DNA of 64,000 nucleotides from Cryptomeria japonica (GCF_030272615.1 NC_081412.1:473230157-473294156); one strand, 5' to 3'. Shown: positions 1-12,184, counted from the stretch's first letter. Made by a program: numbers and translations. Notes: a model not told the origin generated them from the letters alone.

Positions 1-1049
1 GTAACCCAGTGTATGAGGTCGGAACTTATGAAGACTTGCCATGGTAACCATACCAAATTGTGTGATGACACTTGTCCCTACCTTCGCTAGTGTGTTGTTG
101 TCTATGCCCTTGTGAGTACCTGGTTTCATGCTAGACCTTGGGTTGCGACGACTCAGTTTTGTGGATGCTCTAATGAACCTTTGTATTAGCTTCAATTATG
201 TTCAGCTGGATCATTTCCCTTTCAGGGATCGTTTATGTATTTATTGACTGATGTGGTCGTTTGTATATTGATTATGTTTCGCCTTGATGGCAGGATTGTA
301 AATAATGAGAACCTCTTGTGTTCTTAACTTTATTAATTATCAAAGGGGTCTGCTCAATTATTAATTATCAAAGGGGTCTTGCAATTGAGCAGACCCAGAG
401 ATGTAGCCCTTTAGGGGTGAACTCTGAGATCGTCTTGGTGTTATGTGATGCTTTTATTCTTATGTTTCATGTTTAGTGTTAGCATGTATGAATGACATTT
501 TGATGGAATGTATATGTGGATAAGATGAAATTAATTTTAAATGCATGTATGCAGTCCTCTCTTGAATGCAGTAAATTGGATTGTGAAAGAATGTAACTTA
601 GAGTAATGGAATATATTCAGTTGTTCCTAAGAAAATTAAGTATGCATGGAAAGACCTCATAAGTTTATGATGAAATTCTTGTGTGTTAGAATATTAGATG
701 CATGGCTTATATTTTAATGAAAAGCTTGAATGTATCATAATGGATAAACATTAGCATGTGAATTATATTTTCATCTTCTGAAAGAAATTATCCTCGTTTA
801 AGAATTATCTCATTTTTTAGATAATCAACTTATTGGATTTATTAGTGTGAGTTAGTTAAATGTGTAATTAAGTAATCATGTTGGGAAACTTTGTAGGTGT
901 TAGTTGTTGTCTTCCGCTATGTAATCTGAATCTTTGATATCTTGTTGTATCTTAATGTTGTGTTTATCTTTTAAAAAAAAGAAAAATTATTGCACTCTAT
1001 TCTTGTGTTTTGGCTTAATCCCTTCGGGGTTTCCTGGCGGGGCATTACA
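1..1049 (+). mobile_element. Possible LTR (3' portion), Ty3/gypsy-like
   Basis: The block ends at 1049 with TTTCCTGGCGGGGCATTACA, which reads TGTAATGCCCCGCC on the other strand. A GC-rich end closing in CA, inside AT-rich DNA, is typical of plant Ty3/gypsy LTRs, and I recall similar ends in conifer elements. The 5' end would lie before the window. I see no partner LTR, primer-binding site or polypurine tract beside it, so it may be a solo or truncated LTR and its orientation is uncertain. It has no long reading frame. Confidence 0.35.
332..396. repeat. 20-bp direct duplication and 14-bp hairpin
   Basis: ATTAATTATCAAAGGGGTCT occurs at 332-351 and again at 360-379. GGGTCTGCTCAATT at 346-359 is exactly inverted at 383-396, giving a 14-bp stem with a 23-base loop. 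Both are seen directly. The function is unknown; a slippage or template-switch scar inside the LTR-like block is the simplest explanation. Confidence 0.8.
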
Positions 1050-1076
1050 GAGACTATCTAGGAAAGTGATATAAAA

Positions 1077-1345
1077 TTGAAGAATTTGAAGGTCAGAGTT
1101 GAGGACATCTTCTTTGCCATCACAGGACCAGTCTTGAAGAATAATTTGGCTAAGGCATCAAACCTCATGTCCATCAGAGATGCCTTTCAGAAGCAAGAAT
1201 TAGACTAGGAGATCACCTTTGCTCTGTGTGCAAATGCTTGGAAAAATTAGAGTTTAGGATCAACATGTTGCCAAATGTCACAATGGAGGAGGTTGACCAA
1301 ATTATGTCTAGGTTCATCGAATATCAGAAGAAGGGGGTGCAATCC
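1077..1345 (+). pseudogene. Broken coding remnant, unidentified
   Basis: A run of 43 open codons starts near 1077 (contains VEDIFFAITGPVLKNNLAKA), meets a TAG after QKQELD, and appears to continue with frameshifts through LPNVTMEEVDQIMSRFIEYQ to about 1345. The residue choice looks protein-like rather than random, and the sense continues across the breaks, so I read it as a decayed gene or gag-like fragment. I do not recognise the family. It directly follows the LTR-like end at 1049, which fits a retrotransposon interior, but nothing proves the link. Confidence 0.25.
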
Positions 1346-2690
1346 TAAAAAATAGCATCTTGTAACACTTGTGTGGCGAAACAAAGCGTCGTTACTAGTT
1401 TCACCCAGTCTTTACCGTCTCTAAAGTTCATAGGAATAGCTTAGAAGTAGTATAGAATTCCTAAACCCTCATACTTTTTATCTTTTTTTTGAAATCCTAA
1501 ACCAAAAAATACAAAAACATAAAGCATAAATTGTTAAATCTGCCTAAGTTCAACTTGAATTATATCAATTGATAAGCATAAGTCCCCCTTGATATTTTCA
1601 GCATACACTACCCAAGAAGCTATCCCACTAAAGTCGCTTGTTCGCATATATAGACTTTGGAGTCGCCTTGTAGTCTTTCTCGCAATCTTGGCACATGTAG
1701 TGATATTGTTCAGGAGAGGATAGAGTATCCTTGTGGTATTTTATTCTAATGTTCGGTAGATGATAAAATGTACACCAACAAGACCCAACATTTATTATGC
1801 AATTACCTAGACAAAGAAGCATGTTTGATAAGTATCGTGAAGTTAGTTGCAAGGATGTATTTCCTGTCCATTATATTGTGGTAATTTGTTTCTTCTTAGA
1901 TTCTAGAAAGCAAGAAAATGTCTACATAGAAGACATAGTTTGAATGAAACATCATCTGAATTCAAAGTACACTTTGTTACTTGATATTGATGATCGTAAA
2001 AAATATATTAAATTTCACTGGTAATGAAAACAATAACCTTTAATAATTGTCCAATTCTCCTCATTCATATATTTTGAAGTTTTGAACATGAAATGGGCAT
2101 ATAAATACCATTCTCCCTCAAATCCAATAAGATATTTGAGAAAATGTTGCAAAACTTGCTACCCCCCTTGTATTATAGTGTGCATAGAGTTATGAGTAGT
2201 CGGTTTGTGTAAAATGCTACCCCTGCTGCTACCAATATTTTGGACCTCTTTGACACTTTATCCCAATGAGCAACTATGACAATCAGTTTGTCTGAATCAA
2301 AGGTTCTGTATTTGCAGGTTTTGGTGTTGATTTTGTCCCATTTTGTTCTGCTAATGAATCACTCCTAATGTAACTAAGTCAAAATATGCTTATCCCGAAT
2401 TTACCACTTACCTAAGCAAGTTGGTTTCTAACTCTTAACATAGAATAGAATTAATATTATTTATTTCACTTGCTATGCTTAGCAAAGTGGATCAACTTGT
2501 TGTGACCACTAGTTATTAAGAAGGGTTGTTAAAAAGGGTATTAATATCCCCCACTCCTTGGGGAAGGAGGTATGCCATCTTGTGGCAGTTGGCCTTACCA
2601 ACAACCACATGGTTTTCCTAATGGTTTTATTTAAACTTTGTTCTCTCACCACTACATGATGTTTATTATCGACCTTTTAACATGCAATTA
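1346..2690. other. AT-rich stretch, nothing recognised
   Basis: No protein family, tRNA-like or clear repeat structure is visible. The short reading frames here are those expected by chance in AT-rich DNA. Confidence 0.5.
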
Positions 2691-2867
2691 TCAAATCTTA
2701 TTCACATTTTTATATATATTAAGAAGATCGAAGATGCCATTTGTGAGGTGGCTAACTCAAATCAAAAGGAGAAAAGTAATTTATATTTTACCTCATGGGA
2801 TTTGGAATTATAGAAGAGATGGTGTAGTCTCATGACTCCTGCCCAATTAGCACCCAATAAAGGCAAA

Positions 2868-3340
2868 AAGAGAAGGAATGCAAAGTGGAAAGCCCCAGAA
2901 CAAGGTAGAATGAAGCTTGATTTTGATGGAGCGGCTAGAGGAAAATCGAAGCAAAGTTGGGGCAAGTTGTGTCAACAAAAATGATAAAGGACAATCCATT
3001 TAGGTTCTAGCTAGAAAGGTGGCCTTTGCTTTAAATAACGAAGTAAAATTCGAGGCTTTAGCTTGTGGATTGGGATTATGCATAAATAAGGGAATCAAGG
3101 TTGTAGATGTAGTAAGAGATTCTTTGATATGTATCAATGCAATAAACAATAATTGTATTCAGAGCTTGAAATTGAAAAAATGATTGAATATTATCAGAGA
3201 TTATTTATCGAAATTAGATAGTGTTTCAATTTTACATGTCTATAGAGAAGCAAATAGGCTAGTCGATAAGCTGGGCAATATAAGCGTCGAGCTCGAGACG
3301 TAAGAAATCATTTGGTCTTCGAAAAACTTCAAAAGGATTT
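2868..3340 (+). pseudogene. LINE RNase H domain, decayed
   Basis: This is the RNase H-like domain that ends ORF2 of plant LINEs and removes RNA from the RNA-DNA hybrid. MKLDFDGAARG near 2910 carries the first catalytic Asp region (usual form VNFDGASKGNPG). Further on, ARKVAFALNNEVKFEALACG holds the Glu helix, RDSLICINAI the second Asp region, and HVYREANRLVDKL the final motif, normally HxxREAN.xAD. At least one frameshift near 2965 and stops near 3005 and 3180 break it. It belongs to the surrounding truncated LINE and is related to the RNase H at 21.08-21.5 kb. Confidence 0.75.
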
Positions 3341-3890
3341 AATTAATCTTCCTGAGGTAGACTGGCCTGATGGACACGTCTCGGTTCCAGATTCCTAAAA
3401 GGTTGTAAGCAGTACCTTGTGATAGTTTTTAGTAGGAAGAGTAATTGTTTCCTCTGATTAAGGAGCACCCCAGAGATTTGGCTGAGAGATTGGTTTCAAT
3501 AAGAAGCAGGTTGTTAGGACAAAAAATAATAAATATCTTTGGTATTTGCAGGGCTTCGATATTCGACAAAGAACCAAAAACTTCTTTGGGCTATATATCT
3601 AACCAGAGTAAGTCATTTTGGCAATTTGGTTTCTGGTATTTTCTTTGTCTGTGCAGATTTGTGACGAGGGTCATGGCTGGGAGGTTAAGCTTTTGAATGG
3701 TTTACATCTATCGAGAGGAAGAACGGGATGTGCAACTGAAGAGATTGTTTGTGATTGGGGAGGAGTCCTGTAGCAATCAAGAATCTGTTGGCCACTGATT
3801 TCTTCGCGGGTGGTCACAAACATTATGGGGTTTTATTCGAAAGATTCTTCTCCATGATGGTGCAAGCAATTGGGAAGGTTTATAAGGTGA

Positions 3891-3964
3891 CCGAAATCGT
3901 TAAACAGATTCCACAAGAGAGATGCAACCGGAATCGTTAAATAGATTCCTCAAGAGAGATGCAA
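3891..3964. repeat. 37-bp tandem duplication in LINE 3' UTR
   Basis: Two adjacent 37-bp copies beginning CCGAAATCGTTAAACAGATT and CCGGAATCGTTAAATAGATT differ at three positions. This is a local duplication inside the LINE 3' UTR. Confidence 0.85.
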
Positions 3965-4273
3965 AGGCAAAGTCATAGCAAAAGCTTTAATTGGCTCAGC
4001 TTAATTCTAAGAGGATTTATTGCAAATATATTTGATGTGGAGGTCGTTGGGAAGAAGAAAAGGGTGGCTAAAGCCCTTGGACTATATTGGGAAGGGTTGG
4101 ATAAAAATTAAACCATTCCCTTTGCTAATTTTGTTGGTATGTATGGCGATTTATTCTTTTCCTCACAATTAGAGATGATTTTTCATTTATGTAAAAATTT
4201 CTTTCAATTCAATAAAGAGGGATCTACTCCCTCTGGTAGAAGCTTATCAAAATAATATATATATATATATATA

Positions 4274-4784
4274 AAATTTTAATATTCATTCTATACTTTT
4301 ATTTATATATTCATCAACCTATATATTCATCAATTAATATATAGATATGATCACACACAGATTTAAATCTTTCATAAAGATTCAATCTCACATTTGAAAT
4401 CAAGAACAACCAAAACATTACCAACTCTAACAGAATGTGACTTACCATTTCCCGACTAATTTGACTCACTTTGACCAACTAGGATGTGAGCGTGTGATAG
4501 CTCAATTAGACGCATATTAAAAATTACCGAACCAAGTTCTTCTCTTAAGTGATACTCTTCCTCCCTTTTGGAGGCTTGATCATTTTCTACATCCAACTTA
4601 GCACATTACAACATTAGTTAGCCGTTATCAATACACACATATGCATCATAGATTTCCATCTTCAAAGTATCATAATTAATGCACATTCATTCATTATATT
4701 TTCCAATTAAAAAAAGGTAATCATGCATTAAAGCATTTTAACAAAACAAAGTAACAGTAAATAGGTAATATCACAATGGGGTGT
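4274..4784. other. AT-rich stretch, nothing recognised
   Basis: Noncoding, with short TATATTCATCAA-type echoes near 4300-4340. No gene or element end could be defined. Confidence 0.5.
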
Positions 4785-5450
4785 AACATCCTTTAAAAAA
4801 TAACCTACTGTCCTTTCCATGCAAATGGTTCCCACCTTTTGTTTTCCGGTCAGAAAACACACCAAATCTACTATTACTTTTTTCTCTCAAGATTGAGCAA
4901 AGCAAGCTACTATTTGTTCAAAAAAAATTAGCACAGTGAACCAAAATGAAGCCCTACAGAAAGAAGCAAAATTCAATCAAAGATGCAAATTCAACATAAC
5001 AAAGGAAACAAAAGGAAGAAGAGTAATTCACAATGAGCGGGGGAAAAATGCAAGCTACTATTTGTTCAAAAAAAATTAGCACAGTGAACCAAAATGAAGC
5101 CCTACAGAAAGAAGCAAAATTCAATCAAAGATGCAAATTCAACATAACAAAGGAAACAAAAGGAAGAAGAGTAATTCACAATGAGCGGGGGAAAAATTTA
5201 TGACACCCTCAAATAACCTTATTCTTCTTAGGCTTTTTTGTAAGTTCTACTCCAAGTATTATCAACAAGGTAACACAACTCCTGTGTAAAATCTGACTCC
5301 ATTTTTTTATTATATAAATAAATATTTTGAGAATAAATATACAGTTCATCAAATTTGTATTAGAATGATACGACTTAAAACGAAATATGATGTAACTAAA
5401 AAGAATGTTAAAAACTCTAAAATTTAGTTTCAATAATGAGTATGAAACTT
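4785..5450. repeat. Dispersed block A (inverted copy at 25.99-26.53 kb)
   Basis: The sequence around GAAGCCCTACAGAAAGAAG, GATGCAAATTCAACA and AGTAATTCACAAT reappears, reverse complemented and clearly diverged, at about 26530-25990. In both places it sits beside the charged-peptide array (5.5-6.46 kb and 25.14-25.98 kb), so the two are halves of the same ancient repeat rather than independent fragments. Confidence 0.7.
4902..5197. repeat. 148-bp exact tandem duplication
   Basis: 4902-5049 and 5050-5197 are the same 148 bp head to tail, starting GCAAGCTACTATTTGTTCAA and ending GCGGGGGAAAAAT. I see no difference between the copies. The inverted relative near 26.2-26.5 kb has one copy only, so the duplication is recent compared with the age of the block. 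Confidence 0.9.
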
Positions 5451-5549
5451 CACTTTATATATGTGCTAATGTACCACAGGAAGAAAACCCTATTGATAGT
5501 GTTTCTCTAATGAGAGACTTTGAAATAACACCATAGAAGAATGAAAGAA

Positions 5550-6460
5550 TGTACATTGTAGAGAAGAAAAAGATGAGAAAGAGGATGAAACACACACACA
5601 CACACACACGCACATGTGATTCTGAAGAAGAGAAACAAAAAAAGAGTTAAAGTTCGAAGGACATGAAAATTTTTACCTTCATGTGTTTGTGGTCTTGAAA
5701 GTGAAATGAAATCTGATGAGTAGAAAAAATTTTGGGTTGATGATTTTGAAATTGAGAAAGAAAAAGAGAATAAAAGATACAGAGAAATGAAATTTTTTAT
5801 CTTCATGTGTTTCTGATCTTGAAAATTAAATTAAATCTAACAAGGAGAAGAAAGATAGATAAGACGATTCTAAAGAAAACAAGGAAAAAGAGAATGAAAA
5901 GTCAGGAGAATTAGTAATTTTATTTACATATGTTGCTAATTTAAAGGTGAAATGAAATCTAATGAGGAGACAAAAGATTAGAATGATGATTGCAAGGATG
6001 AGAAATAAAAAGGGAGTGAAATAAGATAAATAGAAATTTTATTTGCATTTATTTTTCATCTTGAAAGATAAATAAAATCTAAAGAGGAGAAGAAAGCTTG
6101 GGATGATGATTCCGAGAAAAACAAAAGAAAAGAGTGAAAGGTTAGGAGACATGAAAATTTTATCTGCATGTGTTTCACATATGGAAAGTGAAACAAGATG
6201 AAAACATATATGTTTGTGATTCCGAAAAAAAAAAAAAAAAAGAGAGTAAAAAGTTTAGAGACATGGAAATTTTACCTTCATCTGTTTTTGATAATAAAAG
6301 TGAAATGAAATATGACGAGGAAAAGAAAGCTTGGATTGATGATTCTAAAAAAGAGAAAGAAAAAAAGAGTAAAAGGTCAAAAGACATGAAAATTTTATCT
6401 GCATGTGTATCTGATATAGTGAGTGAAATGAAACCTGATAGGAAAAAGAAAGATTGAGAT
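5550..6460 (+). repeat. ~123-bp tandem array encoding a charged 41-aa repeat
   Basis: About 7.5 degenerate copies of a purine-rich unit of roughly 123 bp. Units start at GAAATGAAATCTGATGAGGA-like steps (about 5703, 5825, 5950, 6070, 6180, 6300, 6423). In the best open stretch (6170-6457) a unit reads SEMKYDEEKKAWIDDSKKEK, then EKKSKRSKDMKILSACVSDI. A unit length divisible by three and repeated conservation of DMKILSACVSD suggest it was once a coding repeat in a Lys/Glu-rich protein. Stops now interrupt most units. An (AC)n run sits in the first unit (about 5588-5613). A related array lies inverted at 25.14-25.98 kb. Confidence 0.65.
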
Positions 6461-9400
6461 GAAGAGTTGTTAAATAATTTCAAATACAAACTCCCAAATT
6501 GTCTACGAGAGTTAAAAAAATCATATTTTTGAAAATTGAAGTAAACTATATATTTTTGCCACAATCCAAGAAGTGTGAAGTTTTTGAACAAAATTCTACT
6601 ATAAGTATGTAATATTTTTGTACTCTTTAAATTAATTGTCACTAAATTTTGCAAAAAAAGTGTTTTCAAATAAATTTAAGCAATTTTACAAGTTGCCAAG
6701 TTTTTTCTGGGTCTTTGTTGAGTTTTAAATTTTGGGTCTATCGAGTTTTTGCGGAGTCATATTTTGAGTCTGTTGAGTCCAAATCCACCAAGTATGGGGC
6801 ATACATTTGTTAGCTCTTTGTACTGGTTAGACTATATTAATTTTCTTACTGGTATTGGTTGTACAATACATTTTGGATCAAATTAGTTATGAAATCAAAT
6901 ATTGTTTTTATTGTTTGGCATTAACAAATGTTGGTACAGATTTTGTTTTAAATTAATTGTTATTTGATTATACTAGTTTTCTCCATAATGTTGATTGTAC
7001 AATAGAAAAAAAGTGATATATTTTGTGCAGGTTGTCTACATGAGTTTTGACTTTTGTTTATAATGATATTTTGCTAAAAATTTGATTGTCATATTTACCT
7101 GATCCATATCAGTCTAATGATAGCATTATCAATGCATAAGACGAGACAAAAATCAAAATGTGTTTAATGTTGCAATTCCTTCAAAATAGTAATTTGTAAT
7201 CTATCATACCTTCATATTATAAACTTAGACTTGATTGCTTGTCGAACAGACCATACAAATTCATAATGGTTAATTACTTCAAATAGACCATACAAATTCA
7301 TAATGATCAATTACTTTCACACAGGTTGCAAACCTCATTTTAAGACATACAACTTCGACTACCCACTTTAAGATTATAGTTGATAATCGAGTTTTATACT
7401 TCAACATTGTATGATTATTTTCCAAGTATTGAACATAGTTATTTGAATTTCAAGACACCATGTGAAAATATTAGTTTATTTTTAATATTTATGAGCATTG
7501 TTTTCTAATTATCTAGATTTACAAAATAATCATTGTTTCACATCTACATGCAAGAAATCAAATTTTGTAAGTGTAAACAACTTATTGCTAATAATTATAT
7601 TAATTACAAAAGATCATATGTGGTTCACCACCAGATCCGCGCATATTTCATTGTACAAGATCCTAGTTAGTTTATTGCTAATTTATTTTCTTTAATTTTC
7701 AATATATTATCCACCATGCTTTGAGTGCATCGACATTAATCAATTTAATCTCATTTTGACATTTGACACAATTTTGCTTGTATTCAACCAATGTGGTTTG
7801 ATTCTATGACAGTTTATACTATAATTTGGTCGATTTGCCACCAATATAATATAATTTCATTGTCATCATTCTAATATTAAAAAACTTAGTGATCAAACAA
7901 AACTAGGATTCGAATGATAACAAAAACATTTAATGGTTTTAAGCTAACACCTTACTATGATTATTATATTAGCAAACAAGTTTTACTAGAAGAGGTTGGA
8001 ATTTAGAGTTTGAACATGAAGATGTCAACAAAATAAAAAAGTATTTGTAAGACATACAAAAAATCATAGATTCGAATCCTTATTATTATATCCTTACTGT
8101 ATATTCAAATCTTTTGTTTGTCAAATATTCATTTTTTGTTGGCATCATGTTCAAACTCTAATTTCATCATCTTATAGCAAAGCTTACCTTCTAATGTAAT
8201 ATTCATAATAGGGTGTTAGCTTAATATCATTAATTTGTTTTGTTATTATTCGAATCTTAGCTATGTTTGATCACAAAGTCTCTTAATATTAAAATGAAAA
8301 CAATAAAATTATATTATATTGACGTTTAATCGACCAAATTATATTATAAGACATAGAATCAATCCAGTCAAACTAACTAATAGTGAAATGCAAATTCTGA
8401 TCAAGTCACATTGGTTGAATGCAATTGGTATTGTTTCAAATGTCAAAATGAAAGACTAAATTGAGTGATATCAATGCATTGAAAGAATGGTGGATAATAT
8501 ATTGAAAATTAAAAAAAAACTAACGGACAAACTAACTAGGATCTTGTACAATGAAATATGGTGATCTGGTGGAAAAAATATTGGCAATAAATTGTCCAGT
8601 ATTACAAAATTTGATTATTGCAAGTAAATGTAAAACAATGAGTATTTAGCAAATTTAGATAACTGAAAAACTATGTTTAAAATACTCGAAATAAACAAGT
8701 ACCTCCACATGGTGTCTTGAAGCTCAAATAACTATGTTGAATACTTGGAAACTAAACATACAATGCTAAAGCAAAAAACACAATTGCAGACTAAAATATT
8801 AAAATGTCGTCTATTTCATAATGAAGTTTGGAACCTATATGGAAATACTCAAATATTCTGAATTTGTATGGTCTGTTGCACAAGCAATCAGATCAAAACT
8901 TCTAATCTAAAGGTACAACAGATTACAAACTGTTGTTTTGAAAGAATTGCAACATCAAACACATTTTTTGGCTCATCTTATACATTACTCTGGTATGAAT
9001 TAGAAAAATATGTCAATCGGATTTTTAACAAAATATCATCATCAAACAGAGTCAAAACTCATGTTGATAGTCTATACAAAACATTTTTTTTTTTGCTATA
9101 ATACAATCAACATTATGAAGATAGTTTGTATGATCAGATAGAGAATAAACTAAAAAAAATCAACACTGATATTTGATAATACCAAACAATAAAAAAAATA
9201 TTTGATTTTACAAGTAATATAATTCAAAATGTATTGTACAACCAATACAAGTAAGAAGATTGGTACAGTCTAACAAATATAAAGAGTTGTCAAATGTTGT
9301 ATGCTCCATACTTAGATGACTTGGACTCTATAGATCCAAAATTTACGACTGTGCAAACGCTTGATGGACCCAAAATTTGCAACTCAACAAAGACTTTAAA

Positions 9401-9700
9401 AAAAATTCGACAAATTAAAAAATTGTTTAAATTTATTTAAAATCACATTCTTTTGGAAAATTTAGTAACAAAATATATCCAACAAGTAAAAAGTGTTACA
9501 TAGTTTAAATAAAATTTTGTTCAAAAACTTCACATTTGTCGGACTTCGGCAAAAATATATAATTTTACTACAATTTCCAAAAATATGTTTCTTTTAACTT
9601 TTCTAGACATTTTGTGAACCCATATTTAAAGTTTTATAGCAACTCTTCATCCCAATTTTTCTTTTGCTTGTCAAATTTTATTTCACCTTATGAATTAGAA
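6425..9700. repeat. 3.2-kb imperfect long inverted repeat (foldback)
   Basis: Sequence from about 6430 to 8075 reappears reverse complemented from about 9700 back to 8100, with a short centre near 8086. Matching landmarks include CACCATGTGAAAATATTAG (7457) against CCACATGGTGTCTTGAAG (8704), TTGTACAATACATTTTGGAT (6860) against its inverse near 9225, and GTTTGAACATGA near 7950 against its inverse near 8150. The arms have diverged noticeably. No protein is encoded. It could be a foldback element or an old inverted duplication; transcription would give a long hairpin RNA. Confidence 0.75.
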
Positions 9701-9839
9701 ACCAAAATCAACCTAAACTTTTTTTGCTCTTATTTTTTCTCTTCTCCAAAATCAACCTAAACTTTTTTTTAGCTTGTCAAATACCATTTTACCTTCAAAA
9801 CCAAAAAAACATGAAAATAAAATTTCATGTCTCTTCCAC

Positions 9840-10793
9840 CCAACCTTGAAGCTTATGCTTCCCTGAAATTCCTTGTCAATCAAAAATACCGGACCCTGCA
9901 CAAATTGCTTTAACAAAAGAATTTGAAAAACAAGATGGAATCTAATGCATACCTAGATGATACAAGCTTTTTCATTTTTCTAATTCTTATAAAAAACAAG
10001 CATTATCAATCAAAGATATGATAAAGAGCATAAATAAAACAATTTCATCTATTTCAATGGATAATTCAATTCATTGCTCGGCCGAGTATAATGTCATGCA
10101 TAGCAAAAATAGATAATTTGGAAAAAATAACTCCTCTCTAGGATTCTATATTCGGCACCCATCCCGGAAGGTAACTTTCCATACACAAGCCTATCTAGCT
10201 TGGTTCTCATAAAACAAGAATACATTTCCATAAAGAATACAATCTTTTGACTAATAGAACTAACATCTTTCCTAACACTTTCATAAATAACACTATTTGA
10301 TTACTTTCAGTTAATTGAAAACAATCTTTCATAAAATGACAATTTCGCAATTTTGATAAGCAAACATATTTTCATCAAATAAATCAATTAAGTACAAAGT
10401 AAGAAGAAGGTGTAACGCAAGTATGATTCTTTTCATATAAATGAGTTAAATTTGAATACACATTATAAAGGTCGCTAGAGACCTCATTAACACTTTTGAG
10501 AAAAGTTACATATCTCATATCTACCGTGAAGCTAATGAATCTGCTGACTAGGTAGCCAATGTGGTGGTCAATCAAGATGAAATAATTATTCGGAAAGGAG
10601 AACAAGGCCTCCTAGAGGATGTGAGATTAATCATTTTTAAGGACCGATGTAATAATACACCAAAAATTATAAATTGACAAAATAATAATGAAACGGATTA
10701 AAAGGAGTGCCTCGAGCAATAATAATATTGTCAACACCATTTATTATAACACTCAATCAATCACTTCCCATGCTTTCTGGGTAAATTTGGTCT
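9840..10793 (+). repeat. Dispersed block D (inverted copy at 23.88-24.83 kb)
   Basis: From CACCCAACCTTGAAGCTTA near 9838 to CTGGGTAAATTTGGT at 10793, the sequence closely matches the reverse complement of 24830-23880. Both copies contain the same 5'-truncated LINE tail starting near TATAAAGGTCGCTAGAGACC (10464), so that insertion predates the duplication. The match stops sharply at 10793, where this copy continues into gypsy-related DNA. Confidence 0.8.
10460..10680 (+). pseudogene. LINE RNase H tail fragment
   Basis: In frame the sequence gives RDLISTFEKSYISHIYREAN followed by a stop at the position of the Trp in the 21.4-kb LINE family (S-A-D-Trp), then VANVVVNQDEIIIRKGEQGL. HIYREAN is the C-terminal RNase H motif. 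It corresponds to 21365-21550 of the longer LINE below and begins abruptly, as 5'-truncated copies do. Not functional. Confidence 0.7.
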
Positions 10794-10794
10794 A

Positions 10795-11204
10795 CCGAAG
10801 TCATAAGCAAAAAACAACTCAACCTGAGTCCTGTTCTCGCCTTCATCTTCGTTCACTTGTACTTGCATCACTTGCACTCAATAGTTCATCAGTAATGACG
10901 ATCCCCAATTAAGATAATACTAGCTATCTAATTGCATATTGCGTGAGTAAAATGCATACATCATTTCTTATTATTTGCAAACAACTGCATTATCATCAAA
11001 ATGAATGTTCATATTTGTTTCAATTTCAATTTATAAATAACACCTACATTATTTCTCCTAATAACTCATTATCGAAAATACGGTTCATGACATCCTTCCC
11101 CTCTAGGAAGAGACATCGTCTCGATGTCTTATTATCCATCAATAAGCACATAGCAATTCTATCTCATAAATGTTAACCATACATCAACTCTCAAATATAC
11201 TGAG
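10795..11204 (-). mobile_element. Gypsy 3' end: candidate polypurine tract and LTR part
   Basis: Read on the minus strand, downstream of the integrase/chromodomain remnant, is GACATCGAGACGATGTCTCT then CTAGAGGGGAAGGATG (about 11118-11088). A G-rich run after such a sequence is where plant chromoviruses have their polypurine tract, so the DNA beyond, starting TGTCATGAACCG, may be the 3' LTR. It stops at the junction with block D at about 10794 and lacks a clear CA end. Confidence 0.35.
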
Positions 11205-12184
11205 TGAAATATCTGCTACGTAGCTTCACGTTACACTGATCTAAGATTCAGATGGGCTCCACTAGCACCACCTCTGGATCATGTACCTGTAAAGATTGTC
11301 AATCAAGAATATGAGATGCATCAACATGATAAAGTTTCAATAAATAAACATGAAACACATTATGGATTCAAGCTAAAGAAGGGGGTAAAGCTAATCTATA
11401 AGCAACTGGATTAATAACTTCCAATACACCAAAGGGTCCCGCATATCTTGTTGCCAACTTTGATGATTTTCCAAACGAGATAGAGATCTTATGAGGTTTG
11501 ACTTTATTTATTGCAGCAAATTGTCTGAAAGTCCTATTTTGGTCTACATAACTCTTTAAGTCGACCAGCTGCCTCCTTCAACCTACTCTTGATCAACACC
11601 ATTTGCTCATCCATTTTCTTAAGTAAATCGAGACCAATGATGATGCTATCTTCCAGTCTATCCCAACCGATAGGCGTGCGACATTTTAGCCCATAGAGTG
11701 CTTCAAAAAGTGCCACCCCTAAGGATGCATGAAAGGAGTTGTTATAAGCAAATTCAACCAAAGGCAAGTATTCCTCCCATTTGTACTGCTGATTCATGCA
11801 ATACATCCGTAAAAGATCTTCCACAACCTGATTAACCCTTTTTCTTTGGCCGTCAGTCTGAGGGTGATATGCTGAGCTAAAATTCGGTCTTGTTCCCAAT
11901 GGTGCATTTAATGTTGTCCATAATCTGAAAGTCATCGTGGTATCCCTATTTGATATTTTGGTTTCTGGTACACCATGTAACTGACAATTTTCTTGCACAA
12001 ATTTCTTGACAAGAACAAATGATCCATCATTGAGATTCCTAGATATGAAATGTGGAACTTTAGTCAACTTATCCACCACTACCAAGATAGTGTCATGTTT
12101 ATTTTTGCTCATCGGTAATCCTTGGATAAAATCCATACTGATTACTTGCCACTTGTATTCTGGTATAACATGTTGGAATACCAA
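11205..12184 (-). pseudogene. Ty3/gypsy chromovirus integrase and chromodomain-linker remnant
   Basis: The minus strand encodes the integrase core of a chromovirus, the enzyme that inserts retroelement cDNA. The open part (12184-11534) has VISMDFIQGLPMSKNKHDTI with the first catalytic Asp, SNRDTTMT with the second, and HPQTDGQRKRVNQ where the usual QTDGQTERVNQ has lost its catalytic Glu. KYNWEE-type and [10 protein letters not shown] motifs follow. Beyond 11534, after a frameshift, come [20 protein letters not shown] and NHVFHV-type linker residues up to 11205. It is an inverted, closely similar copy of 17500-18480. The 5' parts of pol are missing. Confidence 0.85.

Larger units (their letters stand above)
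2700..4272 (+). mobile_element. 5'-truncated LINE with 3' UTR and tail
   Basis: A LINE fragment begins between the zinc-knuckle and RNase H domains of ORF2 (EDAICEVANSNQKEKSN near 2730) and runs through a decayed RNase H and a long 3' UTR. It ends with CAATAAAGAGGGATCTACTC near 4210-4230, an ending common in plant L1-type LINEs, followed by a simple tail of A and TA repeats at about 4250-4272. 5' truncation with an intact 3' end is the usual product of target-primed reverse transcription. I could not define a target-site duplication. Confidence 0.7.

Noticed and set aside
5507-5806. Minus-strand frame with Val/Cys run
   Set aside because: It is produced by the (AC)n run and the purine-rich array read in antisense.
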